DNA of 64,000 bases from Endomychus coccineus (taxonomy: Eukaryota > Arthropoda > Insecta > Coleoptera > Endomychidae). The DNA is taken from the NCBI GenBank assembly GCA_958510875.1, contig OY294067.1:197653401-197717400 (forward strand). The letters are read 5' to 3'. Made by a program: the position numbers and the translations under genes. Under the pieces are notes generated by a model. It made no database searches, had not been told where the DNA came from, and worked only from the letters and a program-made list of their open reading frames with translations. Positions within the stretch are counted from its first letter, which is position 1. Every line of letters begins with the position of its first letter. Of the stretch, positions 12,001 through 22,243 are shown in pieces.

Positions 12001-12729
12001 AATAGTCGTTTTTTCCTCTCCGTGTAACGTGTCCAAATTTACTTTTTCTAAAAGTTTCTCTACTCGCTCAACTGTCATGTAATCTTTTTTGAATTTACAT
12101 ATATTATAATTTGATAACTTATCAGTAGTAGGGATAAAATTCCTACTTTTCACTTCTCTTTCATTCGAATTTAAAATACGTACAGGAACTTGACCTTGTA
12201 CTGGTTTTACTATTGTGCCTGCAATAAAAACACCGTTGCATATTTCCTCATTCAAAACGATGCATTCTTCGTTCTCTCTTACATCGAAGTATCGTACAAT
12301 TTCACACCTTGCAGGAATTGTTGTATAACATTCATACCTTGAATGAATTGACATTGAAATTTTTTCATTATTCAGCATGAAGGAAAACGTAAACGTTTCA
12401 TAATTTATTATTGCTTTATGTTTTAAAAAGAAATTTGACCCCAGTATTCCTTGAATTCTGTTAGTAAATTGATTTAAAGCTATAAATTCTTGTTCAAAAG
12501 CTATGTTGTTTACTTTTAAATTTATGTTGACGGAGCCTTGTGACATTACGGAACTAGCGATTCCTTGTATGTTTACTTTTTTGTTTTCGTTTATCCTCTC
12601 TGAATTTTGAATAACTTCCTTGAAAATGACACTGACTGAAGATCCTGTGTCGATAAGAAAATTTAATTCATTCATTCCATATTTCATTTTCACACAATTA
12701 CTTCCATTCGTACTTAGATTTTCATTCAC
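9085..12729 (-). CDS. pol: Ty3/gypsy Pol: protease, RT, RNase H, integrase
   Basis: One open frame of about 1,214 codons. Numbered from base 12729: retropepsin LIDTGSS with Asp near 27; RT with YLDD near 437; RNase H with CDAS near 585 and the EKELLAIVWAVKHFRPYLYG block; integrase zinc finger ending in CDDC near 921; catalytic D (FLDLVG) near 949, D (HDQGTEF) near 1010 and E (ALENSH) near 1046; a basic C-terminal DNA-binding region. The nominal first codon is GTG and the frame is only open back to about 12770, so expression probably relies on a frameshift from gag rather than independent initiation. No inactivating change is seen. Confidence 0.94.
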   Translation of the reverse strand: MNENLSTNGSNCVKMKYGMNELNFLIDTGSSVSVIFKEVIQNSERINENKKVNIQGIASSVMSQGSVNINLKVNNIAFEQEFIALNQFTNRIQGILGSNFFLKHKAIINYETFTFSFMLNNEKISMSIHSRYECYTTIPARCEIVRYFDVRENEECIVLNEEICNGVFIAGTIVKPVQGQVPVRILNSNEREVKSRNFIPTTDKLSNYNICKFKKDYMTVERVEKLLEKVNLDTLHGEEKTTIEKICAKYAEVFHLENDPLTVTNITKQGIHLNKDSSPVFVRPYRLPIAQKDEIHKHIDKMLQDGIIEETISEWSSPLLIVPKKQVYKNGVKKWRVVIDYRLLNKQIEDDRFPLPSISEILDSLSGVVYFSHLNLSQGYYQVELDTESRKCTAFTTDRGQYQLTRLPMGLKISPSVFSRVITMAMTGLNYESCFIYLDDLIVFGKDLTTHNVNLVKILQRLKDVNLKLNPSKCEFLKKEILYLGHSISADGISHDPEEIEVIKQYPVPKDAGDAKRFVAFANYYRKFIPNFAKIANPLNQLTKKNASFNWDHKCQKSFKTLKLALMSTPILQYPNFEKENRFILKCDASGYSIGTVLSNSDDRPVAYASRTLNKAEQNYCTIEKELLAIVWAVKHFRPYLYGRTFDIYTDHRPLVYLFGMTNPSSRLTKFRLTLEEYDFTINYIKGTDNVTADALSRIRIESSELKTMCNKTSEKIFAITRAQKVKAEKEGQINKNDHDTNRIGHPGVVELIKRPTDCVLLEVLFEEEFDELNKEKCLDKNFTNSLYYDEERKLIYIKLQFRSALYLRALLRSVEILCKDFNIAEICIMKNSKNKELISALNKEIIEIKYAGFVIGLKINVIPDVLTINEKECRQLILNDFHTLKTGGHAGINRMFNNMKSKYTWSGLKSDIEKFVKRCDDCQRYKHSRPTKEPLTVTTTASASFEKVFLDLVGPIGNEIGDDRYILTLQCDLSKFVEVYPIPNKEASTVAKAFVTNFVLRYGIPREIAHDQGTEFLSKVFKQSCNVLGIKQLNSTAYHHETMGALENSHKHLGAYLRIQVAKFKDSWTEWVPFWTFAYNNTVHTGTKYKPHDLVFGKSCNLPSNITEQVEPVYNFENYPVALKYRLQQACKEAKDNLIVSKLERVQKSRENCNIVNFKIGDKVLVKSVPKNKLEQLYKGPFVITEERNPNVVIKVGNNQVEIHKNRLKLYHD

Positions 12730-12730
12730 T

Positions 12731-13915
12731 CTATTCGGAACAAAAAAACTGATTCTTAAGTGAACTTTTCACCTCTTCTTCTGAAGTGCTACTACTACTT
12801 TGATTACCTGCCATTTGAGCTGTAAAGCAACCTTGATTTTTGGGTTTGGACCCATTATTATTTTGAAAATTATTTCCAAAAGGTTTGTGTTTGCGTTCAA
12901 CACTCTGTCTTGTTTGACTTTGTTGAAAATTGCTATTGTAACATTGGTTGTTCCCTCTGAAGGACTTGTATTGTTTTCTATAAATTTGATGCCTTGCGCC
13001 AAAATTGTTACCTTGCTTGACTCTATAGTCTCGCATGTGGAATGTTTCCACTTTGGTTTTCTCTTTATGTAGAGATCCATTTTCTTCCACTGCTCTACAA
13101 ATAGCGTCGGCCAAATTGTCGTAATTTCTAGCCTTTACTATTGTGCGTAGGTCGTTATTGTTTAGACCATTAGCGAAAATATTTACAGCTAATCTTTCGT
13201 TAACCGACCTCAAGATATTTGCTGTTTCTTCGTTTCCTTTCGCTTGTGCTATTGTCAGATCTACCAATAAACCTTCAACAGTTCCTCCAAAGCTATCAAT
13301 GCTTTTGATTCCTTGCTTTGCGCTATGGAATTCATTTGCGAGGGCAGCCTCCGATTTTCTCGTAAGCAGTTTACCTTTTATGTCCTGAACCAATGCCTCA
13401 ACTGAGTCGTATGCTTTCTTGATTCTCAGTTTTGCATTTTGGCTGAGCCTAGTTTTTAAAACGAAATTTATTAAAAATACCCTTCCAGAATTATCTAGCA
13501 TGTCGCTGTATAATTCGATAGCATCGATTAACTGTTTCGTGACGTCATTATTTCCATTCATTACTGGAAGTAAAGAGGTCGCGGTGCGTAAATCAAACTT
13601 TTCAGACATATTTGACGCTTGAACAACTGAACCAATTAAATTTAATCTTTTGGTTAAATTAGTTTTTATACTTTCAATTAAATTCTCTATTGAACCTGTG
13701 TATTTCCTTGCCTCTGAAATTAAGTTTTGTTCATGTTGTTCTCTGTTAAATATGTCCTTCTCAAGCTTAAAATTTTCGGTTATTACATTCAACTTATCTA
13801 ATTTCCTCCTAGTAGCGGTTAAATCTGATTTTCTAACACTATTGTCTTTGTTCAGATTGCTATTAAAAACTCTTAATTCTTCTAAAATGTACTTAAAATT
13901 TTCTAAAATGCTCAT
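12731..13915 (-). CDS. gag: Ty3/gypsy Gag (no zinc knuckle)
   Basis: 394-codon frame starting at an ATG (MSILENFKYI). The first ~100 residues are charged and coiled-coil-like. A capsid-like helical region follows, with the motif LAVNIFANGLNNNDLRTIVKA near residues 235-260. The tail is rich in Asn, Gln, Arg and Ser and contains no CCHC motif. It forms the virus-like particle shell. It starts 22 bp after the small upstream membrane ORF and ends 1 bp before the nominal pol start, in another frame. Confidence 0.88.
   Translation of the reverse strand: MSILENFKYILEELRVFNSNLNKDNSVRKSDLTATRRKLDKLNVITENFKLEKDIFNREQHEQNLISEARKYTGSIENLIESIKTNLTKRLNLIGSVVQASNMSEKFDLRTATSLLPVMNGNNDVTKQLIDAIELYSDMLDNSGRVFLINFVLKTRLSQNAKLRIKKAYDSVEALVQDIKGKLLTRKSEAALANEFHSAKQGIKSIDSFGGTVEGLLVDLTIAQAKGNEETANILRSVNERLAVNIFANGLNNNDLRTIVKARNYDNLADAICRAVEENGSLHKEKTKVETFHMRDYRVKQGNNFGARHQIYRKQYKSFRGNNQCYNSNFQQSQTRQSVERKHKPFGNNFQNNNGSKPKNQGCFTAQMAGNQSSSSTSEEEVKSSLKNQFFCSE
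12742..12748 (-). promoter_or_regulatory. T7 run at the gag-pol frame change (+1 or -2)
   Basis: Pol lies at +1 relative to gag. The pol frame is closed by a TGA just upstream (about 12772), so the shift must occur in the last ~35 nt of gag. This stretch contains a run of seven T on the minus strand. A homopolymer slip is the simplest candidate, but the site is inferred only from frame geometry. Confidence 0.4.
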
Positions 13916-13937
13916 TACTCACATGATGTTCGAAGCA

Positions 13938-14177
13938 CTACACCAATGTTGGTTGACTTCTTCTGATCTCCTCTCTGATTCTCCTAACCATCATTTTCCT
14001 AACCATCCTGTGAGCTAGGTACACTATGATGATTATTACCAGCATGAGGGTTATAATTCCCAGTATCTCAGCTGTAGAGAGAGAAATCCCTGCTTTGTCC
14101 CTGATGCCCATTTTCAGCCCATCGCTGTTTGCAGCCTGGACGTTGATCATCTCTTCTGATGATTTTGCGTTTCCCAT
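13938..14177 (-). CDS. small N-myristoylation-type membrane protein, unknown function
   Basis: 79 codons from a true ATG, lying between the 5' LTR/primer-binding site and gag of a complete gypsy element. The protein begins MGNAKSSEE, which fits the N-myristoylation signal (Gly2, small residue at 6). It has one hydrophobic segment near residues 37-58 (ILGIITLMLVIIIIVYLA) and an Arg/Lys-rich end, so it probably sits in a membrane with a short basic tail. I recognise no family. The stop is 22 bp before the gag ATG, so a shared transcript is likely. A chance ORF is possible, but an ATG, myristoylation signal and clean transmembrane segment in this position argue for a real gene. Confidence 0.6.
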   Translation of the reverse strand: MGNAKSSEEMINVQAANSDGLKMGIRDKAGISLSTAEILGIITLMLVIIIIVYLAHRMVRKMMVRRIREEIRRSQPTLV

Positions 14178-14276
14178 TTTGAATCTTGACTTCCAAAATT
14201 GTTAATATCAATTTAGTGTCTTCCTGTTAAAACCATGTGGGAGCGGTTCGTTTCTGTTTTTTCCATAAGAAAAAAA

Positions 14277-14294
14277 GACTGGTAGAGATCGCCA
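14277..14294 (-). other. primer-binding site
   Basis: TGGCGATCTCTACCAGTC starts directly after the 5' LTR on the minus strand. TGGCGA is the kind of start seen for tRNA-primed gypsy-class elements; the exact tRNA was not identified. Confidence 0.6.
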
Positions 14295-14777
14295 TGTGGG
14301 GATCAGATCTTAAGTTGGGCGGTTAGCCCTAAGCTGACCCGTGGTCCTGGTGTGGGTATAGGGAATAGAAACACATCACTTTACAAAAGGGTTACACTTT
14401 ACTTCAACTTGGAGTTCGACGCCATTATAGCTCAATGTCTTACTCTATACTCATCACAATAATTACAAGCATGGATCATTCACAATACCATCCATCCGCA
14501 TCAATGATGTATGAATATGCTATATCTTATTCTTAATGCTCTACCTAATTATATATATTATGTCATTACTGTTTAGTGTTGTTGTTCTACTAAACTAGCC
14601 TAGAATGTCAAGGTATCTGTGCCAACCAAAATGTTTAATATATTGACGTAATGCTTGGTGGCCGAGATCCGAGATCTAAACATATACTTACATAACATTC
14701 AATATAAATAAGGTCATCTTCTATAATTCCGGGATTCTAGGTAAACTCGTATATGGATGGAAGATTCCTATACTACA
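14295..14777 (-). repeat. 5' LTR of the minus-strand gypsy element
   Basis: 483-bp partner of 8505-8984. The 3-bp length difference is a CTT-type indel near the outer end (TCATCTTCTATAA versus TCATCTATAA). Followed on the right by the target duplication ACCT. Confidence 0.95.
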
Positions 14778-14781
14778 ACCT

Positions 14782-16640
14782 TACCTATCGTAACCAACCT
14801 TACCAATATGGAATCATGAACGCCTATGTTCTGCTTCATTTGAGATTCTGATGAAATGAAACTTTGCGGCACGCACCCTCTGAATCTCATCAGCCTGTTG
14901 GGTTATTGAACTCATACAATCTCATGGCGCGCTAGACCGCCAGACCTGAATCCACTTGAATCCTGTATTTCAATTGAAAGGGACCCCACGTGACTTCATC
15001 AATCATCCAAGCAGGGGAGAGCTTCGTGCGGTATAACGGCTCTAACCTCTGCTTCGCGCTGCTGCGGCAGATTCCCGCGAACTACCCCCTAGATGGATAG
15101 CGTAAAGCAAATTTTCTCTCTCCGGGCAAGCTTGCGAATACCATGCGAGGGAGAGTTCAAGCCTGGACTATCGTCATGGTGCTTTCTCTTCCTGTCCAAC
15201 GACCTTCCAGATCCGTGGGGTGTTCCATAGAGTATCCCTTCCATTCCAGAGATCTTTCTCTCTGAATCCGAAAACCGGGATAACAATTGCGTATCTCTCA
15301 CTAACACAGTGTACTCACAAATCCATGCACATACACGTCTCTCGTGTCTGCTGTGCCCATATCTCCATTGATACCTCAGCCTAACGCTCACTCGTCCCCA
15401 CCCTGAACATGAGTTCCGAATTGAAAAGAATGGGTACAGTCCGTTCAAATTAAAAACAGTTCCAGTTCAAAAGCAGTAATAAAACAAACATATAAACATA
15501 AAATTTCAAAATCTACTATAAATGACAACCTTTTGCTCTATCAGTTTTTCATAACATGCCCTGTATGTTAGATGTGCTTTACTCCGATACTTCTCAGGAT
15601 CAACATAAGTGGTATCAACTGGATACTATACGCGAATGTTTCCAACACAAAACTCGTACTTCAGTCCTGGCTGTAACTAAACTAGCTAAAAAAAATTACA
15701 TAAACAAACTGCAATAACACAATTATTCTCCTGGTCCTAGAACAGCTGGTTTCGATGTTTTCGCCTGAATCGTTAGTTCAGTTCAATTATACAACAACAA
15801 AAAATTAATTACTTTGAAGCGAGAACATCACCAAGCAAAACTGAAGCACATATCTTTGACTTCAATTCGAAATGGTTATTTATTTCACAATTGCAGAGTA
15901 TAGATTATACAATTCAGATTTACTACGATCTATATGCTGATTGCGTGGATTCCTTTCGTGCGGAAATACTCAGGATGATCCTGTATGCAACTGATTCCGC
16001 GTATGTAACCCGACTCGACTCAATTTAATTAGGTTCAACAACGCCAGTTTATTGACCTATATCACCTTTCAACATAGTTCCATTACACTGTGATCATTAT
16101 CCTACGCTTGAATAACACAACTCATTTTAATAACTTCTTTTTCTTTAAAACGGCGTGAATTCTTTTTTGTAGAATTTGATGTGTGGATCCCCAAATTTAC
16201 AATCCCTTAGCTGGCACCATTTAGTAATGGTGAGCCGAGCGTTATATTTTCATAAATAATCTGGACTGAAATTACTCCAGATTCGATATTTCCAGATTAG
16301 TGAATAGGTTCGGAATCCTATCTCACTGCTCGTAACACTTGAACTTGTAACAGTCGGCTGGGTATTATTTGCACTTTCCCTGTTGGTCTAATAACACAAT
16401 TTCCTCTCCAACCCTTGTAGAAATAACGCACAGAGGATTTGAACACACGATTTCTACATCGGATTGAATTTGGTATGATAGGAAATTGCCACAGAATGAT
16501 TCTTAAATGAGGGAACGAACACTTCACGCGTGACGCGAACAAGTCTAGCGCTGATTCAGCTCCCAGAGATGCATAACTCTTGTTGCAGTAACACAAAAAT
16601 TGATGGATTAATTTAATCTCTATAAATTTCTGGAATTTAG
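14782..16640. other. no recognisable gene; unassigned DNA
   Basis: No domain, LTR pair or tandem structure was found. A 119-codon minus-strand frame (15089-15448) and a 132-codon frame (16318-16716) have no family resemblance and look accidental. The right part may belong to the 5' LTR of the copy A element that follows, whose left edge could not be placed. Confidence 0.4.
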
Positions 16641-17536
16641 TTTGTTTAAATCTTGACATCATGATATTAATTGATTTAATTGATACATGACTTGACTCAA
16701 TAGAACAATGGAGCATCCCTGTGGACGTAAAGCTAGCTGGACTTACCGAAGAGGAAGATGTGAATAACTTCCGAATGAGTGCTTGAGAACTGGCTTGTTT
16801 TTTACGAAGTAATCAGTTTTCATGAAATCATCGGAGCGGGGGGGCCACCTCATGTGAAAAGCTTAGAAAATATGTTTAACTTAGAATACCGTGAGCATGG
16901 CCCACCCATAAATTATACAAGCAGCCAATAGAAATCTAACGAGGCGGAATATTCGTACATGACAGCTTGTCTCAACTCCACCTGGACTTCTCTTGACTCA
17001 AGGAAGAGCAAGTACCGTTGACCGCATACTTTGCTACGTTTCTTAAGCATGGAGTCATTGCTACAGGAAAGGGGTTCCAGATTTCAGTCGCTATGTCTGT
17101 CTGGTATATCGTGTTCAAGATATAATAATTTATAAGACTTTCAATTTGAATTAAATCAAAATTATTCGAAGTCCTCAAAAACAAAAAGTAATAATCCTTG
17201 GGATTATTAGACAATGCAATAATTGTATATTATTTCAATTGTATATTATTTTAATTGTTAATCAAATTCCTTTTGGAATAAAACCAAATTGTTAAGTTGG
17301 AGTTGTCCTATTCTTCTGAATATCCATCAACTTGTATCCATCTCTTAGTGCCTGGATTATTGACTGTGGATTCTTCTTCATTCTGTTTGTTCTAAAGCAA
17401 TGGCGCTCAGGGTGAATTCATAAAGTCTAGATCACAGGACACGTTCCACTACGAGCCCTGAGAATAAATACTTGTATTGAGCTAGTTGGGGCAATTTATC
17501 ACTACCGATTCTCAGGGACAGAGTGATACGTTTCAC

Positions 17537-17556
17537 TGGCGCCCATTTCTTCAACG
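17537..17556 (+). other. primer-binding site of copy A
   Basis: TGGCGCCCATTTCTTC... follows the LTR end ...GTTTCA with one spacer base. TGGCGCCCA is the common Ty3/gypsy primer-binding start. The same junction occurs at 23538/23540, and a one-base variant (TGCCGCCCA) at 25108/25110. Confidence 0.6.
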
Positions 17557-18104
17557 TGGTCTAGAACATAGTTGATGGTTATTTAGAGAAATATATATTT
17601 GAAGTGAGAAATTGGTCATTTTATAATTTTTGTTATATATCACTTTGATTGATTTACTTGGATTTGCACTGAAATTATCATATGTTTACCTGTTTATAGG
17701 TGTATTTGTCACTTATACTTTTTGTCTAAGTGAAAGTTCAAGATTATCCAGTTTTATATGATCAGCTGTTCTCAGCTTGTTGTTTTCAGCATTGAATCCT
17801 GTTATAGGTATTGCTGTTTTATCTGTTCCTTTTTATTTGTTCCTGTAGTTCATCGTTTTAAGCAATGTAGTGTCACGTTTTTCGTATGTGCTGGTCTTTT
17901 TTTCACCATCGTGAGTTGATTTATCAAATCATTTGGGTCTATTTCGGTTTTTCAGTAAGGGATACTTCCCTAATTTTTATCGAAACTGCTTCTGAAACTT
18001 AATTCTGATACATTTCATTTCCTTTGTAGCAAATAACGACAATCAAAATTTGGAAATTGTACATTAAGAACATTATCTTGGAAATGATGACTGAACAAAG
18101 GCGT

Positions 18105-20282
18105 AACAGTTACAGTGATGAGGAATAAGGTCCTAAGAGGTTGCTAATTTTGCGGTGGATATTGAAGTTCGCATTTATGACTGCCAGTTTTGAAAAGTGA
18201 TTACCCCTTGCTTGCCACAGTAGATGAATACTGTTATGGAAGCTGCAAATTATTGGTGATCTGCGAGGGATCCTATGTTGCTCTAATCTGCATAGTTCTT
18301 CCTTCTGTTCGGAGGACGTTAAGTATCGTTATTTATATTTTCGAATATACCTTTTGTATATTATCGTGCTATATTACCTTTGAATTTTCATCAATTGAGT
18401 ATCAAAATTTTTCTATTTCAGTTACTGTTGTTCTAGATTCATTATACACTTATTTTAGGGGCTTGATCACCCTCAAAATGTGGTGGAATTCGGAAGTTTG
18501 ACATGTTCACTCTTTAAAACCTTATGGTTTATCTCTTGTATCATCAAAGCTATAGTATTTGTTCACCCATTTGGAGATGTTGAATTTGGAAGTTGTTAAC
18601 TTCTGAATTGGGAGTCAATTTTGAATAATTGCATGAATTAATTTGGGATCTGCTGGTCCATGTTATGCCAGGTTTGAAAATTGACCCTTATATGTTATTT
18701 TCATCGGGTCTATCCTCTTAGTGTTGCAACACTCAAGAGTAGATTGATGTTCAGGGAGTTATTGTCTGGAAAACGTATATTTTCAGAAATCAGCTTCATT
18801 TTGAGTTCAATCCTAGAGGAGGCAAAATGTAATTTGAGATCATAGGGTCCATATTGTTGCTTGACTTAGGAGGTGACCAGTTTTTTGTTGAGGTTTTCCT
18901 GAAATTAGGTAATATAAATTGGAGTTAAGGTCCCTTTTCCTATAAAATTCAGGAAATGAACTCATTGTAATAACGAGTTGAATTATTTCAATAGTTACAA
19001 CATTTGCTGGACCATTTGTTGTACGAATTGAACGAAACTCGGTTATTTTTCGATTTTTGGTATTCAGCAAATCTTGGGGGTACATCTACTGTAGTTGGTG
19101 AAATTTTTGTTTTTTTTTCATTATGACCCTACCTTTCTGATAGTCCAAATGATTGTGATAATACTTATTGTTGTATTTTTTCCTTGTTTAGCACATATGA
19201 TCATTTTCTTTGTTATCTTTTGTGTCAGTTTCCTCATTTTTGAATGATATTAAGACTTCTGATTAAATCAGTTTTCTTTGAATTTTCTGTTCCTTTGAAA
19301 AAATTATGAAGCTTGAGATTGGTCTTACAATTATGTTTGGGATTAATAAGTGAAAACTTCCATTCACTATAGTAGTCCGGAGTGTAACTTAAAATTGGAC
19401 TTACACTTATGCTTGGGGAAAATAAGTAAAAACTTCAATTCACCATTTTAGTCTGGAGTGCAGGGGACTTCAAATTGGACCTACACTTAGGCGTGGGATA
19501 ATTTAGTGAAAACATCTATTCACTATTGTGGACTAGGTGCACCAATATGCCAGCTTCTTTATTTATTTGCTTTTTGTACCGTTGGAAGGGTAATGTTTCT
19601 TGTATCCCGAATGTTGGGATTGGGTTCAGTGTTTCCAAGTTGAGCAACATAATTGTGCCGGATTATTAATGTTGTCTTGATCCTTTGATAATCGGTTCAA
19701 TTGGTGATTGAGTATGATGTTGTCTTGATCCATTAGTACTCGATTCAGTTGTTTGATTCTTTTGGAATGATACCGCATATCTTCATAACTTTCGTGAAGT
19801 TACAAATATAACCACTTATTACCTTGTTACTGAGATTTATTTGAGCAGGAATATTTTTTTCGTTTTTGTTAATTTTTTGTTATTTTGGATTGAACCTGTG
19901 TGGTGAATCCCGTTTGTCATATTTCTGTTAATTTTTTCCTGCAGAGGATACTTGGAATCCATATGCTGTTAGATGGTATATCTTTTGTTGATTTTTTTTC
20001 TAGTATTCCATATTGTGGATGTTCACTGAACAATTGTGAATGATTCCTTATTATAAAATGTATAGAACATTTTAATTTTCATTTCCAATTTTTTTAATTT
20101 TTCTTCAGGGTATCGTAATATTGGAATTGGTCAACCAATATTTATGTAAAGACCACAAATCTCCCTAGGTATCGTGATTCTGGAATTGGTCATACAGTCT
20201 CTGTCATGACCGATTTATGGATTTCTCTGAAAAAATTTTTTGAAGCTTCACTTCAAAAATTTTTCTTGTTGGAGAGGGGGAA
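18105..20282 (+). other. 3' non-coding region of copy A
   Basis: Long AT-rich segment without a coding frame, collinear in pieces with 26130-27110 and 28410-28742 of copy B. It includes short internal repeats (the phrase about 'gtccaatt/tggacttacacttatgc' recurs near 19330, 19400 and 19470), two degenerate ~60-bp units near 20110-20210, a 9-bp-stem hairpin at 20237-20259 and the purine tract GGAGAGGGGGAA at 20271-20282. Confidence 0.55.
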
Positions 20283-22107
20283 TGTAACGCTTTCAACGTT
20301 ACTTGAATAAAGAACGCTGTAACGATCAAAATAACGAACAACTGTTCGGTTTGTATACTAACCTATCTCGTATGAATTACCAGAGGCATCTTCAGTTTAA
20401 TGAGAAATCGATTATTGAAAGTAGTATTCCTCGATGTCGCTCGGCGCAATTCGCGAGTAGGGTTAGAGCTGACAACGGAATTTTCAGGTAGCCATTGCCG
20501 TGCGAGTGCTAGATGAGGTAGGTTGAGTTTCAATAATACTCTGGTTTTACAGTAATTTTCAATCTGCCATTGAAATATTATTCATATCAGGGATTACTCA
20601 ATTTGATTTGATTTCGTGATTAGAATTCAGGATGTACAGTCCCTGAACTTCTATATATTCCAGTGTAAATAATACTCAACAAACCTCTTAGCGTTCATCA
20701 CGAGATCACTTTGTTATCAAGCATAATTCTAAGATATTCTTTTGCATCATTGGGTATTTTTTTGTAATCTTTATACAAAAATAATTCGACGAGTCGTAGG
20801 CAGACTGGTAATATAGTGTTTTTTCTCTCTTCGTGTTCAACCCAACATTTTGCACGTGTTCGTGTTGAGGGATTTTGAGATTCACCATTTTGTTGACCTG
20901 GTACATGAGTACACAGGACTTTGTCTTATCAGACTTGAAGGTGAAGTCGAATATTGTTCTGGGTAACATAGAAGTGAGGAACTCAATTACTGCTTTTTGA
21001 GATAGTAATTAACACCACTGTTATGCTTAACTAAGTTATTGTACAAATTACAAACCCCAATTCTTTTGTACAAATCAAATCACGTAAATCAGTATTTTCA
21101 TGCTAAGTGACAAACTATAACTTATTAATTATAATTCTTCCCAGCAACTACCTTTATTTTTTTGCAAATTTAAAATATCAACTGTAGTAGCTTAATTCTT
21201 TCCAGATTTCCTTCAGATTGATTGTCTGTGATAATATTCTCTCCAAGATTTCAATTTCGCTTCTATAGTGTCTAAACAGTTTGGGAAATAACATAATCAG
21301 TTGTGAGATCGTATTGGTTAATCCTTCTGATTTTGTTATCGGTCCCTCGAACTTATGCCAAGGTACTGTTTGTTTTTCTTTGAATTTACAGATTCTGAAC
21401 GATTGAGGTACTCTACTTTTGCTTGTGACGGTTTAGGCAATTTCCTTGCAGAACCGACTTTCAGATCCTTTAAGTTTCAATGACGGTTACATTTTTTAGT
21501 TTGAATGACCATATTTTCATTTCACTGATTTTTGTTATCCAACTAAATTTATATTGCACTATTTTTTTATGGTAATCGATTTCAAAGGTTCACTTTTAAT
21601 TTTGTATTTGATAACCTCTGAATTCAATGTGATTGAACTCAAAGTTCTCAACTTAATTTTCATTTCATTCATTTCCTTGTTATTAAAATTGTAACCAAAA
21701 GTGGTTACAATTTTAATAACAAAGAAATGAAAAAAAAAATTTATATCCCTATGAATCAAAATTCAATTTCAGTTTATATTATACCAATCATTTTGTTCAA
21801 TACAGTAATTGTGTATTATTTCAATTGTTAATCGAATTCCTATTGGAATGAAACCAAATTGTTAAGTTGGACTTTGTCTCATCTTTCTGGATATCCATCA
21901 ACTTTTATCAACCTCGTAGTGCATGGATTCTTGACTGTGAATTCTCTTTCAGTTTGTTCATTCTAAAGCAGTTGGCGCTCAGGGTATTCCATGAAGTCTA
22001 GAATCACGGGACACGTTCCACTACGAGCCCTGAGGATAAATACTTGTATTGAGCTAGTTGAGGCAATTTATCACTACTGATCCTCAGGGACAGAGTGATA
22101 CGTTTCA
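20283..22107 (+). repeat. 3' LTR of copy A
   Basis: Begins TGTAACG after the polypurine tract and ends ...GTTTCA, the same edges as the copy B LTRs. Only the last ~330 bp align well with the LTR end at 17214-17535. The 5' parts differ, so copy A has mismatched or recombinant LTRs. Confidence 0.65.
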
Positions 22108-22243
22108 TACTGACATCTCTCTCACGAACAACCTACTTATTCAACATAATAGACTCTTCACAATCATCCTTCATATACATGCGTCAGAGTAGCTGAAAGA
22201 AAAATGTTGAACCTGACTTCAGGGCTCGTAGAATACCAAGATT

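Larger units (their letters stand above)
8505..14777 (-). mobile_element. complete Ty3/gypsy LTR retrotransposon
   Basis: Bounded by two near-identical direct repeats (8505-8984 and 14295-14777), each starting TGTAG and ending CCACA on the minus strand. It is flanked by a 4-bp direct repeat ACCT at 8501-8504 and 14778-14781, the target-site duplication expected for gypsy integrases. Order on the minus strand: 5' LTR, primer-binding site, small membrane ORF, gag, pol, polypurine tract, 3' LTR. There is no env. The LTRs differ by about 7 substitutions and one 3-bp indel, so the insertion is fairly young; gag and pol are open. Confidence 0.95.
16641..22107 (+). mobile_element. long-LTR gypsy family, copy A, internally deleted
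   Basis: A 5' LTR end (to 17535) is followed by a primer-binding site, a leader, and then, with no gag or pol, the 3' non-coding region shared with copy B (18100-20282), a polypurine tract and a 3' LTR (20283-22107). The join from leader to 3' stub lies near 18050-18110. The last bases of the pol reading region (about 18105-18130) and the following 250 bp align with copy B at 26130-26360. It is therefore a non-autonomous deletion derivative. The left edge is uncertain; 16641 is only where similarity to the insert at 22755 begins. Confidence 0.65.

Noticed and set aside
12769..13080. 103-codon frame overlapping gag
   Set aside because: Shadow frame of gag on the same strand, without an own start or conserved motif.
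15089..15448. 119-codon minus-strand frame
   Set aside because: Arg/Ser-rich, no domain pattern, surrounded by non-coding DNA, no second copy; likely chance.
16318..16716. 132-codon minus-strand frame
   Set aside because: Overlaps the start of the repeat shared with 22755-23880, where the equivalent frame is not kept; no family resemblance.
21660..21730. Inverted repeat AATTGTAACCA.../TTTTAATAACAAAGAAATGA as a possible MITE
   Set aside because: The inverted arms (about 30 bp around 'ccaaaagtgg') lie inside the copy A LTR and have no target duplication; more likely an LTR hairpin.
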